Below are positions 21,277-27,679 of a stretch of DNA of 31,450 bases, in pieces (position 1 is the stretch's first letter; every line of letters starts with the position of its first letter). A program made the position numbers and the translations under genes. The notes beneath the pieces are model-generated. The model saw only the letters and a program-made list of their open reading frames with translations, was not told the origin of the DNA and ran no database searches. The stretch lies in IMG/VR virus record IMGVR_UViG_3300046477_000165, positions 1 to 31,450 of that record, one strand, 5' to 3'. The stretch is from a virus.

Positions 21277-22188
21277 ATGGACATGACTCTCCCCCCGAAC
21301 ATTGACATCAAGGCCACGCAGTTGAATGAGAAGGCGATGCTCGTCAAGCTGACGATGCGCCGCGCTCACATGTCATCGCGCGATCAGGCTGCCGAGGAGA
21401 TCGTGCAGAACCAGCTGAACGACGCGTCGCTGGTGGTCAACCGCAAGCTGTTCCGGGACAAAGCGAACCCGGTGAACCGGATTCTGACGGCCGCGAGCGA
21501 GGTGTACACAGCGCACAAGAAGATGACGCTGCCGTACATGGACGCCGGCCCGCGCATCCTGGCAAACGGGATGTACATGGAGTACACGAAGGCGATGAAG
21601 GAGCGCATCGCGCACCTCGAAGGGATGATCGAGCAGACGCTGGCCAGCTGGGACCAGCACGTGGCGGCCGACATCTCGTTTCGCAGCCGGTCATCCAGTG
21701 GCGGGAGGGCAACAGTCGAGGACTACCCCACCGCTGAGCAATTCAGGGAGCGCGTGGGATTCGACCTGCGCTTCTCCCCCCTGCCGGACGAGAGCCACTT
21801 CCTGTTCGACCTGTCGGAGGAAGACAAGGCGGGCTTCGCTTCGTCGATGAAGGAGATCGCCGCCGGCGCGCGCCGCGATTGCATCATGCGGATGTTAGCA
21901 CCTGTTGACCACTTGATTAGTAAGTTGCGCTTGCCCATTGGCGAAACTGGGAGTATCTTTCGTGACTCCGCGATCACCAACGTGGTCGAAGGGTGCGAGA
22001 TCGCCCGCAAACTCAACATCGACGACGACCCCCAGATCACGGCGGTGATCGGAGAGTTGAACCGCGCGATCGCCAAGATCAACGATGCGAAGGATGCAGT
22101 GCGCGAGTCGCAGCCCACGCGCGAGGCCGCCGCCAAGAAGCTGGCGGAACTGCAGGCGAAGCTGGCGCCGTTTATGGGGATGGCATGA
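21277..22188 (+). CDS. Helical protein, possible DUF3150-like partner of the ATPase (303 aa)
   Basis: ATG 21277 has GAGG six bases upstream and is preferred to a start inside the previous gene. The protein is mainly helical. Recognisable stretches are FRDKANPVNRILTAASEVYTAHKKMTLPYMDAGPRILANGMYMEYTKAMKERIAHLE, then YPTAEQFRERVGFDLRFSPLP, and a coiled-coil C-terminus (ELNRAIAKINDAKDAVRES). The 'Gp-l-p---y--y--am' and 'yps---fr----f---f-p-p' pattern resembles DUF3150-type proteins encoded between MoxR ATPases and VWA proteins. That match is from memory. It contains one CACATGTCAT and one GTTAGCA in its coding sequence. Confidence 0.7.
   Translation: MDMTLPPNIDIKATQLNEKAMLVKLTMRRAHMSSRDQAAEEIVQNQLNDASLVVNRKLFRDKANPVNRILTAASEVYTAHKKMTLPYMDAGPRILANGMYMEYTKAMKERIAHLEGMIEQTLASWDQHVAADISFRSRSSSGGRATVEDYPTAEQFRERVGFDLRFSPLPDESHFLFDLSEEDKAGFASSMKEIAAGARRDCIMRMLAPVDHLISKLRLPIGETGSIFRDSAITNVVEGCEIARKLNIDDDPQITAVIGELNRAIAKINDAKDAVRESQPTREAAAKKLAELQAKLAPFMGMA
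21367..21376 (+). repeat. CACATGTCAT copy 5
   Basis: Near the 5' end of the 303-aa helical gene; context CTCACATGTCATCGCG. Confidence 0.6.
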
Positions 22189-22457
22189 AACGATTGAGCA
22201 GCAAGGCACGCAGGGACCGTAGTCGGCAGAACTTCTTCGAGTACCTCACCGTGGAGGTTGTGCTGCTCCGCATGGCGGGGTGTCCGACCGAAGAGTTGAA
22301 GGCGTTCGAGAACCCCAAACACCGCGACCGTGAGGTACTCAAGTCGAAGCTGAACCGACTGAAAGCCTACGTGGTTGACGGGAAGTATGTGTATTCCAAC
22401 AGGGTCTTCAACTACGGCATGCAGCCCTCGCAGCGGACGCATCCAATCGGAGGATGA
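22185..22457 (+). CDS. Small basic protein (90 aa)
   Basis: Start overlaps the previous stop (22185-22188). MKRLSSKARRDRSRQNFFEYLTVEVVLLRMAGC leads into a basic helical body (ENPKHRDREVLKSKLNRLKAYVV) and a short C-terminal tail. Strong positive charge suggests nucleic-acid or protein binding. No family recognised. The end GGAGGATGA supplies the ribosome binding site for the next ATG. Confidence 0.6.
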   Translation: MKRLSSKARRDRSRQNFFEYLTVEVVLLRMAGCPTEELKAFENPKHRDREVLKSKLNRLKAYVVDGKYVYSNRVFNYGMQPSQRTHPIGG

Positions 22458-22458
22458 A

Positions 22459-22701
22459 ATGACAACGAAGCGTGAAGAGAACTGGATCGCGATCCAGCCG
22501 GGGTATGACTGCCACATCCTCCTGCCGGCCTCGAAGGCCACGGAGTTGCTGGCCCACATGCTCCAGCTGCAGCACAAGTACGTCGACGGCAGCTACATGT
22601 GGACGGTGGTAGGCGATCGGGAGCATACCAAAATCCAGATCGTCGAAGCCGACCTCATCACCGCCGCGCGCGTGGCTGCGAAGTTCGACGATAAGAAGTA
22701 A
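22459..22701 (+). CDS. Small unknown protein (80 aa)
   Basis: ATG 22459 has GGAGG five bases upstream. MTTKREENWIAIQPGYDCHILLPASKATELLAHMLQLQHKYVDG is followed by strands WTVVGDREHTKIQIVEAD and a helical ITAARVAAKFDDKK. This is a small alpha/beta fold with no visible catalytic site. A 31-bp gap follows before the HNH gene. Confidence 0.65.
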   Translation: MTTKREENWIAIQPGYDCHILLPASKATELLAHMLQLQHKYVDGSYMWTVVGDREHTKIQIVEADLITAARVAAKFDDKK

Positions 22702-22732
22702 TATGTAGCCCAAACGATCCGGGACTACAAGA

Positions 22733-23377
22733 ATGAAGACGTGTTCAGCATGCGGGGAAGCGAAGGATCTGGCCGAGTTCTATAAGCAGGGACCTTGCAA
22801 GGTGTGTAAGCGAGCCATGACGGCGGCTTGGCGCGAGGCTAATCCGGAGCGCGCCAAGCAAGCCACGCGCGAGTGGCAGAAGGCAAACCCTAAGCGCCGA
22901 GCGGAGTACGCGTTGAAGGCTAGGCTCGCCGATCCTGAGAAGAAGCGAGCACAGAGCCGCAGATGGTATGCAGAGAACCGTGAGCAGAAGCTCGAGCAGA
23001 ACAAAGCGTGGGCTCAAGCCAACCCCGATAAGCGTCGCGCGCATATACGTTCTGGATACTGGAGAGATCCAGAAAAGTGGCGTGCATACAGCGCCGCCAA
23101 GATCAAGGCGAACATGCCCTACTACGTTGAGGCGGCTGCGAAACGTAGAGCAGCGCAGCGTGGTGCAACACCAGTGTGGGCGGACCGCAAAGCGATCGCG
23201 GCGATCTACCGGGAAGCACGGCGCAGAAGGGAAGCAGGCGAGGATGTACACGTAGATCACATCGTGCCGCTGCAGAGCGACATTGTCTGTGGCCTCCACG
23301 TTGAATTCAACCTGCGCATCATCGGCGCGTTCGATAACCATAGCAAGAAGAACCGGCATTGGCCGGACATGCCATAA
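22733..23377 (+). CDS. HNH endonuclease with N-terminal zinc finger
   Basis: A 214-aa protein. CSAC (4-7) and CKVC (22-25) form a zinc-finger pair at the N-terminus. Residues 30-125 are a basic helical region with repeating 'W---NPEkAk' units. The C-terminus has DHIVPL (175-180), then FNLRIIGAFDNHSKKNRHW, the HNH signature with its second Asn and Lys residues. It may be a free-standing homing nuclease or act in genome processing. It separates the helical protein gene from the VWA gene and looks like an insertion into that module. Confidence 0.85.
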   Translation: MKTCSACGEAKDLAEFYKQGPCKVCKRAMTAAWREANPERAKQATREWQKANPKRRAEYALKARLADPEKKRAQSRRWYAENREQKLEQNKAWAQANPDKRRAHIRSGYWRDPEKWRAYSAAKIKANMPYYVEAAAKRRAAQRGATPVWADRKAIAAIYREARRRREAGEDVHVDHIVPLQSDIVCGLHVEFNLRIIGAFDNHSKKNRHWPDMP

Positions 23378-23397
23378 CTTACTCATCGAGAACCAAC

Positions 23398-24540
23398 ATG
23401 AAAACCGTTTCAAAGCTGGACAAAGCTAAAGCAGCCATCGTTTTGGACCACCCATTTTGGGCCTCCATCTTGTTGCGTAGGCCGATGCAGCCGCGTAAGG
23501 ATATCCCTATCCTCGCGATCGACAAGCGCGGAACCATCTACTACAACCCGGACAACATCGAGAAGTTCACGGTCCCGCAGTTGGTCTGGGGCCTCTGCCA
23601 TGAATGTGGACATTATCTCGGTCAGCACGCCAACCGGAAGCAGCACCGGGACCACAAGAAGTGGAACATCGCATGCGATGGGTGGCTAAACGACATCCTC
23701 ACGTCGGCCGGCGTCGGCCAGCCCATCGAGGGCACGGTGAACATGCCGGGCTCGAAGGACAAGACGTGCGAGGCGATCTACGACGAGCTCCCCGACCAGC
23801 CCGAAGGTGGCGAAGGTAGCGGAGAGGGCGAAGGTAGCGGGGATAGCCAAGGCGGCATGGGCGACGACGTCCTCGATGAAGGCGCACCCGTCAGCGAGAG
23901 CGAAGCCAAGCAGATGGAGGCCCAGGCCAAGATCGAAGTGGCTGAAGCGGCGCAGGCAGCGAAGATGCGTGGCAAGCTGCCCGCCGCGCTAGCTGAGTTC
24001 GTCGCCGATTTTCTCGACAGCAAGACGCCCTGGTTCGACATCCTCGAGCGGCACATGACGGCGCTCACCGCCACGCACATGTCATGGCAACGTCCGAACC
24101 GCCGCTACGCGCTGAGCGACCTGTATCTGCCGAGCATGGCCAAGGCCCCGACGATGGGCGAGTTGTGCTGCGTGGTCGACGTCTCTGGTTCGATCTCACA
24201 GACCGAGCTCGCCTACTACAACGGCCACCTCACGCGCATCGTCGAGCAGTGCAATCCCGAGAAGGTCCACGTGCTCTACGTCGACACGAAGTGCCAGAAG
24301 CACGTCGAGTTCGAGCAGGGCGAGCCGGTCGGGCTGGAGTTCTACTCCGGCGGCGGCACGCACATGCCGGCCGCGTTCGACTTCATGGCCGAGCACGGCA
24401 TCGACCCAGCGGTGACCGTGTTCCTCACGGACGGATTTACTGGTTTTGATACGGACCCCGGCATGCCGGTGGTGTGGTGCATCTCATCCAACGTGGTGGC
24501 CCCTTATGGCGAAACCGTCCACTTTGAACTCGAGCACTGA
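23398..24540 (+). CDS. VWA protein with HExxH metallopeptidase-like N-terminus (DUF2201-type)
   Basis: A 380-aa protein. HECGH (68-72) within LVWGLCHECGHYLGQH is an HExxH zinc motif, as in the DUF2201 N-terminal putative metallopeptidase. Residues 133-160 are a Gly/Glu/Ser linker. The VWA domain carries the metal-ion site D261-V-S-G-S265 (VVDVSGSIS), T321 (GGGTHMP) and D345 (LTDGF). MoxR-type ATPases commonly pair with such VWA proteins, so it probably acts with the ATPase at 19470. ATG 23398 is preferred to 23359, which would overlap the HNH gene. Whether the HExxH site is active is unknown. The domain linker and VWA core look intact. Confidence 0.85.
   Translation: MKTVSKLDKAKAAIVLDHPFWASILLRRPMQPRKDIPILAIDKRGTIYYNPDNIEKFTVPQLVWGLCHECGHYLGQHANRKQHRDHKKWNIACDGWLNDILTSAGVGQPIEGTVNMPGSKDKTCEAIYDELPDQPEGGEGSGEGEGSGDSQGGMGDDVLDEGAPVSESEAKQMEAQAKIEVAEAAQAAKMRGKLPAALAEFVADFLDSKTPWFDILERHMTALTATHMSWQRPNRRYALSDLYLPSMAKAPTMGELCCVVDVSGSISQTELAYYNGHLTRIVEQCNPEKVHVLYVDTKCQKHVEFEQGEPVGLEFYSGGGTHMPAAFDFMAEHGIDPAVTVFLTDGFTGFDTDPGMPVVWCISSNVVAPYGETVHFELEH
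24076..24085 (+). repeat. CACATGTCAT copy 6
   Basis: Inside the VWA gene, before its VWA domain; context CGCACATGTCATGGC. Confidence 0.6.
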
Positions 24541-24739
24541 GTGGGTGTGGTCACCCGACGCAGAAAAGGTGATCTACTACCTATTCCCACGCACAGACCG
24601 GCCGCCAGTGGAGTACATCAAGCGCAACAGATTCAATCCGTCAACATGGAAGTGGTACTGGGCGCGCGAAGGGCTCTGGTTCGACTCCCTCGAAGAGGCC
24701 AAGGCCACCGTGTTGGCGATCGTGAGGATGGGAGCATGA
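24506..24739 (+). CDS. Small tandem Trp-rich protein (77 aa)
   Basis: Overlaps the end of the VWA gene by 35 bases in another frame; the start is uncertain. The body EWVWSPDAEKVIYYLFPRTDRPP and WKWYWAREGLWFDSLEEAKATVLAIVRMGA shows the aromatic strands and 'LEEAKA--LAI-RM' end shared with the next gene. It is the first of four consecutive tiny genes after the VWA gene. Function unknown. Confidence 0.6.
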   Translation: MAKPSTLNSSTEWVWSPDAEKVIYYLFPRTDRPPVEYIKRNRFNPSTWKWYWAREGLWFDSLEEAKATVLAIVRMGA

Positions 24740-24945
24740 GCGAATGGCATTGGGATCGGCCCGCGATGGATAGATGGCATCGACTCTATGACGACCACGA
24801 CGTCATACAGGCAGCAGTATATCCAGCGTCGGGATACTGGGCTGCCAAGGTGAGGGAGTCGAGTAGCCTCAAGATCTACGAGCAGCAGTTCATTGACTTG
24901 GAGGAGGCGAAGGCATGGTGCCTAGCGATAGCGAGAATGGGCTGA
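24736..24945 (+). CDS. Small tandem Trp-rich protein (69 aa)
   Basis: MSEWHWDRPAMDRWHRLYDD, then VIQAAVYPASGYWAAKV and the C-terminal DLEEAKAWCLAIARMG. Its end matches the previous protein almost residue for residue. Start overlaps the previous stop, and its ribosome binding site lies in the previous gene's AGG ATG codons. Role unknown. Confidence 0.65.
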   Translation: MSEWHWDRPAMDRWHRLYDDHDVIQAAVYPASGYWAAKVRESSSLKIYEQQFIDLEEAKAWCLAIARMG

Positions 24946-25163
24946 CCTGGCGCGCGTGCGGCTTCACCATCGACGGCGCGACGGACCAGTGGGCGCTTGA
25001 TCTCGGCAACGGCGAGGATGGCGCAGTGGTCTGGGAGGTTCAGGACCTGGACCGCCAGTTCTACTACGTCCTCCACACTAGCGGGATCTCAGAGCCCCAC
25101 CCCACGCTCGAGGCCGCGCAGGAAGCCGCCCTCGCAGCCTGGGTAGCGGAGAGGATGAAATGA
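24915..25163 (+). CDS. Small tandem protein (82 aa)
   Basis: ATG 24915 has GAGGAGG eight bases upstream, inside the previous gene; the two overlap by 31 bases. The body (TWRACGFTIDGATDQWALDLGNG, AVVWEVQDLDRQFYYVLHTSG) is strand-rich, and the end TLEAAQEAALAAWVAERMK follows the family pattern. The longer overlap than usual suggests a fusion of coding and translation signals. Function unknown. Confidence 0.65.
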   Translation: MVPSDSENGLTWRACGFTIDGATDQWALDLGNGEDGAVVWEVQDLDRQFYYVLHTSGISEPHPTLEAAQEAALAAWVAERMK

Positions 25164-25393
25164 TCGAGTGGCATAGGGATATCAGCCGCGATGGATGGTT
25201 CGGCGCGGTGCCAGGTCACAACGCGGCGGTCATCATCTGGCGCGAGGTGGCGCACCCACACCGCATCACCATGATCAACATCTGGGACGGTGGTGGGCGC
25301 TGGATTGGAGACACAGTCGAAGAAGCCAAGCGGGCCGCAGTCGCACAACTTGTCTTATGGAGGATGGAACATGGGCATCAAAAGAAGCCCTGA
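25160..25393 (+). CDS. Small tandem protein (77 aa)
   Basis: MIEWHRDISRDGWFGAVPGHNAAVIIWREV, then ITMINIWDGGGRWIGD and TVEEAKRAAVAQLVLWRMEHG. Start overlaps the previous stop; the RM codons again carry GGAGGATG used by the next gene. The Trp-rich strands plus EEAK helix are the shared layout. Its C-terminus has extra residues (HGHQKKP) beyond the family end. Confidence 0.65.
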   Translation: MIEWHRDISRDGWFGAVPGHNAAVIIWREVAHPHRITMINIWDGGGRWIGDTVEEAKRAAVAQLVLWRMEHGHQKKP

Positions 25394-25577
25394 AGTCGGC
25401 GTGCAGGTGGTCGAAGTCACGCAGCAGGCCGGGCGGCCGAAGTACCGCGTGAACATCACGCTCGACCGCATGCAGTGGAAGTCGGTCGAAGTCGACGAAG
25501 CGTTGTCTGTTGGCGACGCCATCGCGTTAGCAGTTGTCGAATTGAAGTTAGCAGGTGTATCCTTGCAACCCAACTGA
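25371..25577 (+). CDS. Small unknown protein (68 aa)
   Basis: ATG 25371 has GGAGG seven bases upstream, within the previous gene (23-base overlap). MGIKRSPEVGVQVVEVTQQA, then KYRVNITLDRMQWKSVEVDEALSVGDAIALAVVELKLAGVSL. It is a beta hairpin followed by a helix. Two GTTAGCA motifs lie in its 3' end. It differs in sequence from the four preceding tandem genes. Function unknown. Confidence 0.6.
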   Translation: MGIKRSPEVGVQVVEVTQQAGRPKYRVNITLDRMQWKSVEVDEALSVGDAIALAVVELKLAGVSLQPN

Positions 25578-25585
25578 GGCACAGC

Positions 25586-26272
25586 ATGTTTACTTACTCA
25601 CAGCTTGAAGAAATCTGGAACACGCGTCGCAAGGGCAACCACGACAAACCCTTGGCGGGCGCCACGCGCCTGCGCAAGGAAGGCGACGACATGGTGGTCA
25701 AGTTCTACTTCACCGACATCGTGCGCATCACCCCGGACAACATCGTCACGGTCAATACCGGCGGCTACTCGGACAGCCCGGCCACCCGCGAGCGGATCAT
25801 GACCTACGGCGGGGTGAGCATCTGGAGCGACAGCCGGACGAATGGCCTCGAGGATCGTGTCCGCTGCAGCGGCGACCTGCCCTTCTCTCGAGAGCTCAAG
25901 TTCCGCAACGGTGTGTGTCTCAACCCCGAGATCTGCGTCGACCGGATCACCACGCTCAAGCGCAGCGCGATCACCGAAGTCACGAAGCAGCTGCGCCCCC
26001 TGCGCACGTTGTGCATGTCACTCGCCCGCATCAACGCATTCGATAAGTCATTCACTCGGGCTAACTGGGCGTCTATCGATCTCGAGGACCCGCAGTTCGT
26101 CGACGCCCAGATGGTGTATGGGCACGGCCAGTGGCAAGGCTCGATCGGTAAGACGGCGCAGGAGTACGTCGAGATCGGCCTGAAGGCTCTGCGCGAGCAC
26201 CTCTACGAGTACATGGATGCTCACAACACCGAGGAGATCCGCTATGGGCAAGATCAGCGCATCGCTGCTTGA
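25586..26272 (+). CDS. Unknown protein (228 aa)
   Basis: ATG 25586 has GAGG six bases upstream. MFTYSQLEEIWNTRRKGNHDKPLAGATRLRKEGDDMVVKFYFTDIVRITPDNIVTVNTGGY starts the protein; later it has RVRCSGDLPFSRELKFRNGVCLNPE and helical segments (TEVTKQLRPLRTLCMSLARINAF, YVEIGLKALREHLYEYMDAHN). The strand-rich N-terminal half and helical C-terminal half look like one intact protein. It resembles generic phage hypotheticals, with no assigned function. Confidence 0.7.
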   Translation: MFTYSQLEEIWNTRRKGNHDKPLAGATRLRKEGDDMVVKFYFTDIVRITPDNIVTVNTGGYSDSPATRERIMTYGGVSIWSDSRTNGLEDRVRCSGDLPFSRELKFRNGVCLNPEICVDRITTLKRSAITEVTKQLRPLRTLCMSLARINAFDKSFTRANWASIDLEDPQFVDAQMVYGHGQWQGSIGKTAQEYVEIGLKALREHLYEYMDAHNTEEIRYGQDQRIAA

Positions 26273-26915
26273 TAAGCACCGGGAGATCAACGTAGATCAC
26301 GACGACTGGTATGAATCGATCCTCGACGACTTCGTGGAGGACATGGCGGAGAAAGGCATCCGGGTTGACCGCGACAAGATCTACTTCGGATGCGGCTACT
26401 GCCAGAGCGACGACTGCAACTTCGCCGCGGTAGTGTCAGACGAGAAGAAGTTCATGGAGGTCCACGGCCTGCACGAACGCTACCCGGCGGTCTACCACTT
26501 CACGAAGTTCGATGCGTCGGCGATCAGTATCCACGTCAGCCTGCGTCACCACGGTGGCAGCAGCACCTCGATGTCGACCAGCATCGACCTCGATTTCTCG
26601 CCGGACTACGACAGCGAGGATCTGCGCGACGCGATCGACGCGGCGATGTACGACCAGTGCGAAGACCCCGAAGAGAACGGCGAGCAACTGATCGCCTGCG
26701 AGGTGGATGTGAAAGAGATCATGGCGGGCTACGCCTATGACCTCCACCAGAAGCTCTATTCCGAGCTCGAGTACCAGACGAGCGACGAGGCTGTAACCGA
26801 CACGCTCGAGTGCAATGGGATCTACGACGAAGAGGAAGACGATGACACCGATGAAGACGACGATGCCGAGCCTGCCGATCACGAACCCGAAGTTCAGGTA
26901 CACGCCGTCGCATAG
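26244..26915 (+). CDS. Phage protein of a widespread unknown family with acidic tail (223 aa)
   Basis: ATG 26244 has GAGGAG seven bases upstream. The first part, SLLDKHREINVDHDDWYESILDDFVEDM followed by GIRVDRDKIYFGCGYCQSDDCNFAA, matches a family found in many phages with the pattern 'khr-inv-----y----dF--dm---G---d-i-fsGf-sQgdga-f'. The C-terminal 40 residues are strongly acidic (EEEDDDTDEDDDAEPADHEP), a charge typical of DNA-mimic or protein-binding tails. Biochemical role unknown. The acidic tail region overlaps a 43-aa ORF in another frame. Confidence 0.75.
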   Translation: MGKISASLLDKHREINVDHDDWYESILDDFVEDMAEKGIRVDRDKIYFGCGYCQSDDCNFAAVVSDEKKFMEVHGLHERYPAVYHFTKFDASAISIHVSLRHHGGSSTSMSTSIDLDFSPDYDSEDLRDAIDAAMYDQCEDPEENGEQLIACEVDVKEIMAGYAYDLHQKLYSELEYQTSDEAVTDTLECNGIYDEEEDDDTDEDDDAEPADHEPEVQVHAVA

Positions 26916-26973
26916 CACCGACATCCGCGAGACCTTCAAGAAGCACGACCGCCTCAACAACCGCAGCAAATAA
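26842..26973 (+). CDS. Small basic protein overlapping the acidic-tail gene (43 aa)
   Basis: MTPMKTTMPSLPITNPKFRY begins a 43-aa ORF that ends TPSHSTDIRETFKKHDRLNNRSK. The pattern 'n-kF-YtPs--TDir-tF-k' resembles a set of tiny phage proteins I have seen with this motif; no function is known to me. GAGG lies six bases before the ATG. It overlaps the previous gene's acidic tail by 74 bases in a different frame, which may explain the odd composition of that tail. Confidence 0.55.
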   Translation: MTPMKTTMPSLPITNPKFRYTPSHSTDIRETFKKHDRLNNRSK

Positions 26974-27001
26974 CTCACCAACCAACAAGGAACTTACTGA
27001 C

Positions 27002-27337
27002 ATGAACGTTCAAGAAGTTGCAGCAGCCAAGGCCCTGATGATCCTGAAAGCCGCCGGCGCCCGGTTCCACATCAAGATGTCCGATGGCATCGAGTATGGC
27101 GAGCCGATCGTAGAAGGCAAGCCGCGCAAGAAGGTCGGGCCGAGCATCCTGCACCACTATCAGGAGCCGATCGAGAGGATGGAGGTGGGCGATGTGGTCC
27201 AACTCGCCTACCCCGCTGATATAGACCGCGTGCGATTCAAGACGAACGCGCAGTCCTACGCCCGTAACAAATTCGGCCCCGACTCGTGCGTCGTGGGCAA
27301 GACCGACACTCATGTGGAGATTCTCCGTGTCCAATGA
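27002..27337 (+). CDS. Unknown protein (111 aa)
   Basis: MNVQEVAAAKALMILKAAGARFHIKMSDGIEYGEPIVEGKPRKKVGPSILHHYQEPIERM, then a strand-rich VVQLAYPADIDRVRFKTNAQSYARNKFGPDSCVVGKTDTHVEILRVQ. The last part reads as a small alpha/beta domain with a possible DNA-binding character. A modest AAGGAAC site lies upstream, after ACCAACCAACAAGG. Function unknown. Confidence 0.65.
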   Translation: MNVQEVAAAKALMILKAAGARFHIKMSDGIEYGEPIVEGKPRKKVGPSILHHYQEPIERMEVGDVVQLAYPADIDRVRFKTNAQSYARNKFGPDSCVVGKTDTHVEILRVQ

Positions 27338-27515
27338 AGAAACGAAACGTCTCGCGCGCGTCGAGTCGCGCCTTTGCCAACTGATGCTCCACATGGGGCT
27401 TGATCCGAATGAGAGAGTCTACGATGCGCCCTTCGAAAGCGGGTCCCCTCAACATCCCGCAGACGGTCACCCGTATGCACCGCGCCATGGCGCACCGGGA
27501 TGCCGTCGAGCCTGA
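27327..27515 (+). CDS. Small helical protein with overrunning tail (62 aa)
   Basis: GTG 27327 has GGAG about seven bases upstream; ATG 27312 is an alternative. MSNEETKRLARVESRLCQLMLHMGLDPNERVY looks real (a charged helix), but the end DGHPYAPRHGAPGCRRA lies in the next gene's frame-shifted sequence and looks less natural. Either it overlaps the next gene by 92 bases or its true end has been lost. Function unknown. Confidence 0.45.
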   Translation: MSNEETKRLARVESRLCQLMLHMGLDPNERVYDAPFESGSPQHPADGHPYAPRHGAPGCRRA

Positions 27516-27672
27516 GAGCGAGGCACATGTCATGCTCCAGGCGGCGATCGACACCATCCGCTCGGTGCTGATCATCTACCTCGGGCACGGCGTGGAGCCG
27601 CGTATCCAGTCGCGCCACATGGAAGGCGTCGAGCACTTCAATAAGGTGCTCACGTCCTTGGACATCAACTAG
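27424..27672 (+). CDS. Small helical protein (82 aa)
   Basis: MRPSKAGPLNIPQTVTRMHRAMAHRDAVEP is followed by a helical core, EAHVMLQAAIDTIRSVLIIYLGHGVEPRIQ, and FNKVLTSLDIN. GAGAG lies upstream of ATG 27424; ATG 27409 is an alternative. It contains a CACATGTCAT copy, read as codons for A-H-V-M. No family recognised. A hairpin follows its stop. Confidence 0.6.
   Translation: MRPSKAGPLNIPQTVTRMHRAMAHRDAVEPESEAHVMLQAAIDTIRSVLIIYLGHGVEPRIQSRHMEGVEHFNKVLTSLDIN
27524..27533 (+). repeat. CACATGTCAT copy 7
   Basis: Inside the 82-aa helical gene; context GGCACATGTCATGCTCC. Confidence 0.6.
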
Positions 27673-27679
27673 ATCGAGG

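Noticed and set aside
21723-22577. 284-aa minus-strand ORF
   Set aside because: Opposite the helical partner gene and crosses several real gene junctions.
15689-27533. CRISPR array
   Set aside because: The seven 10-bp repeats are too short and are spaced by kilobases inside and between genes.
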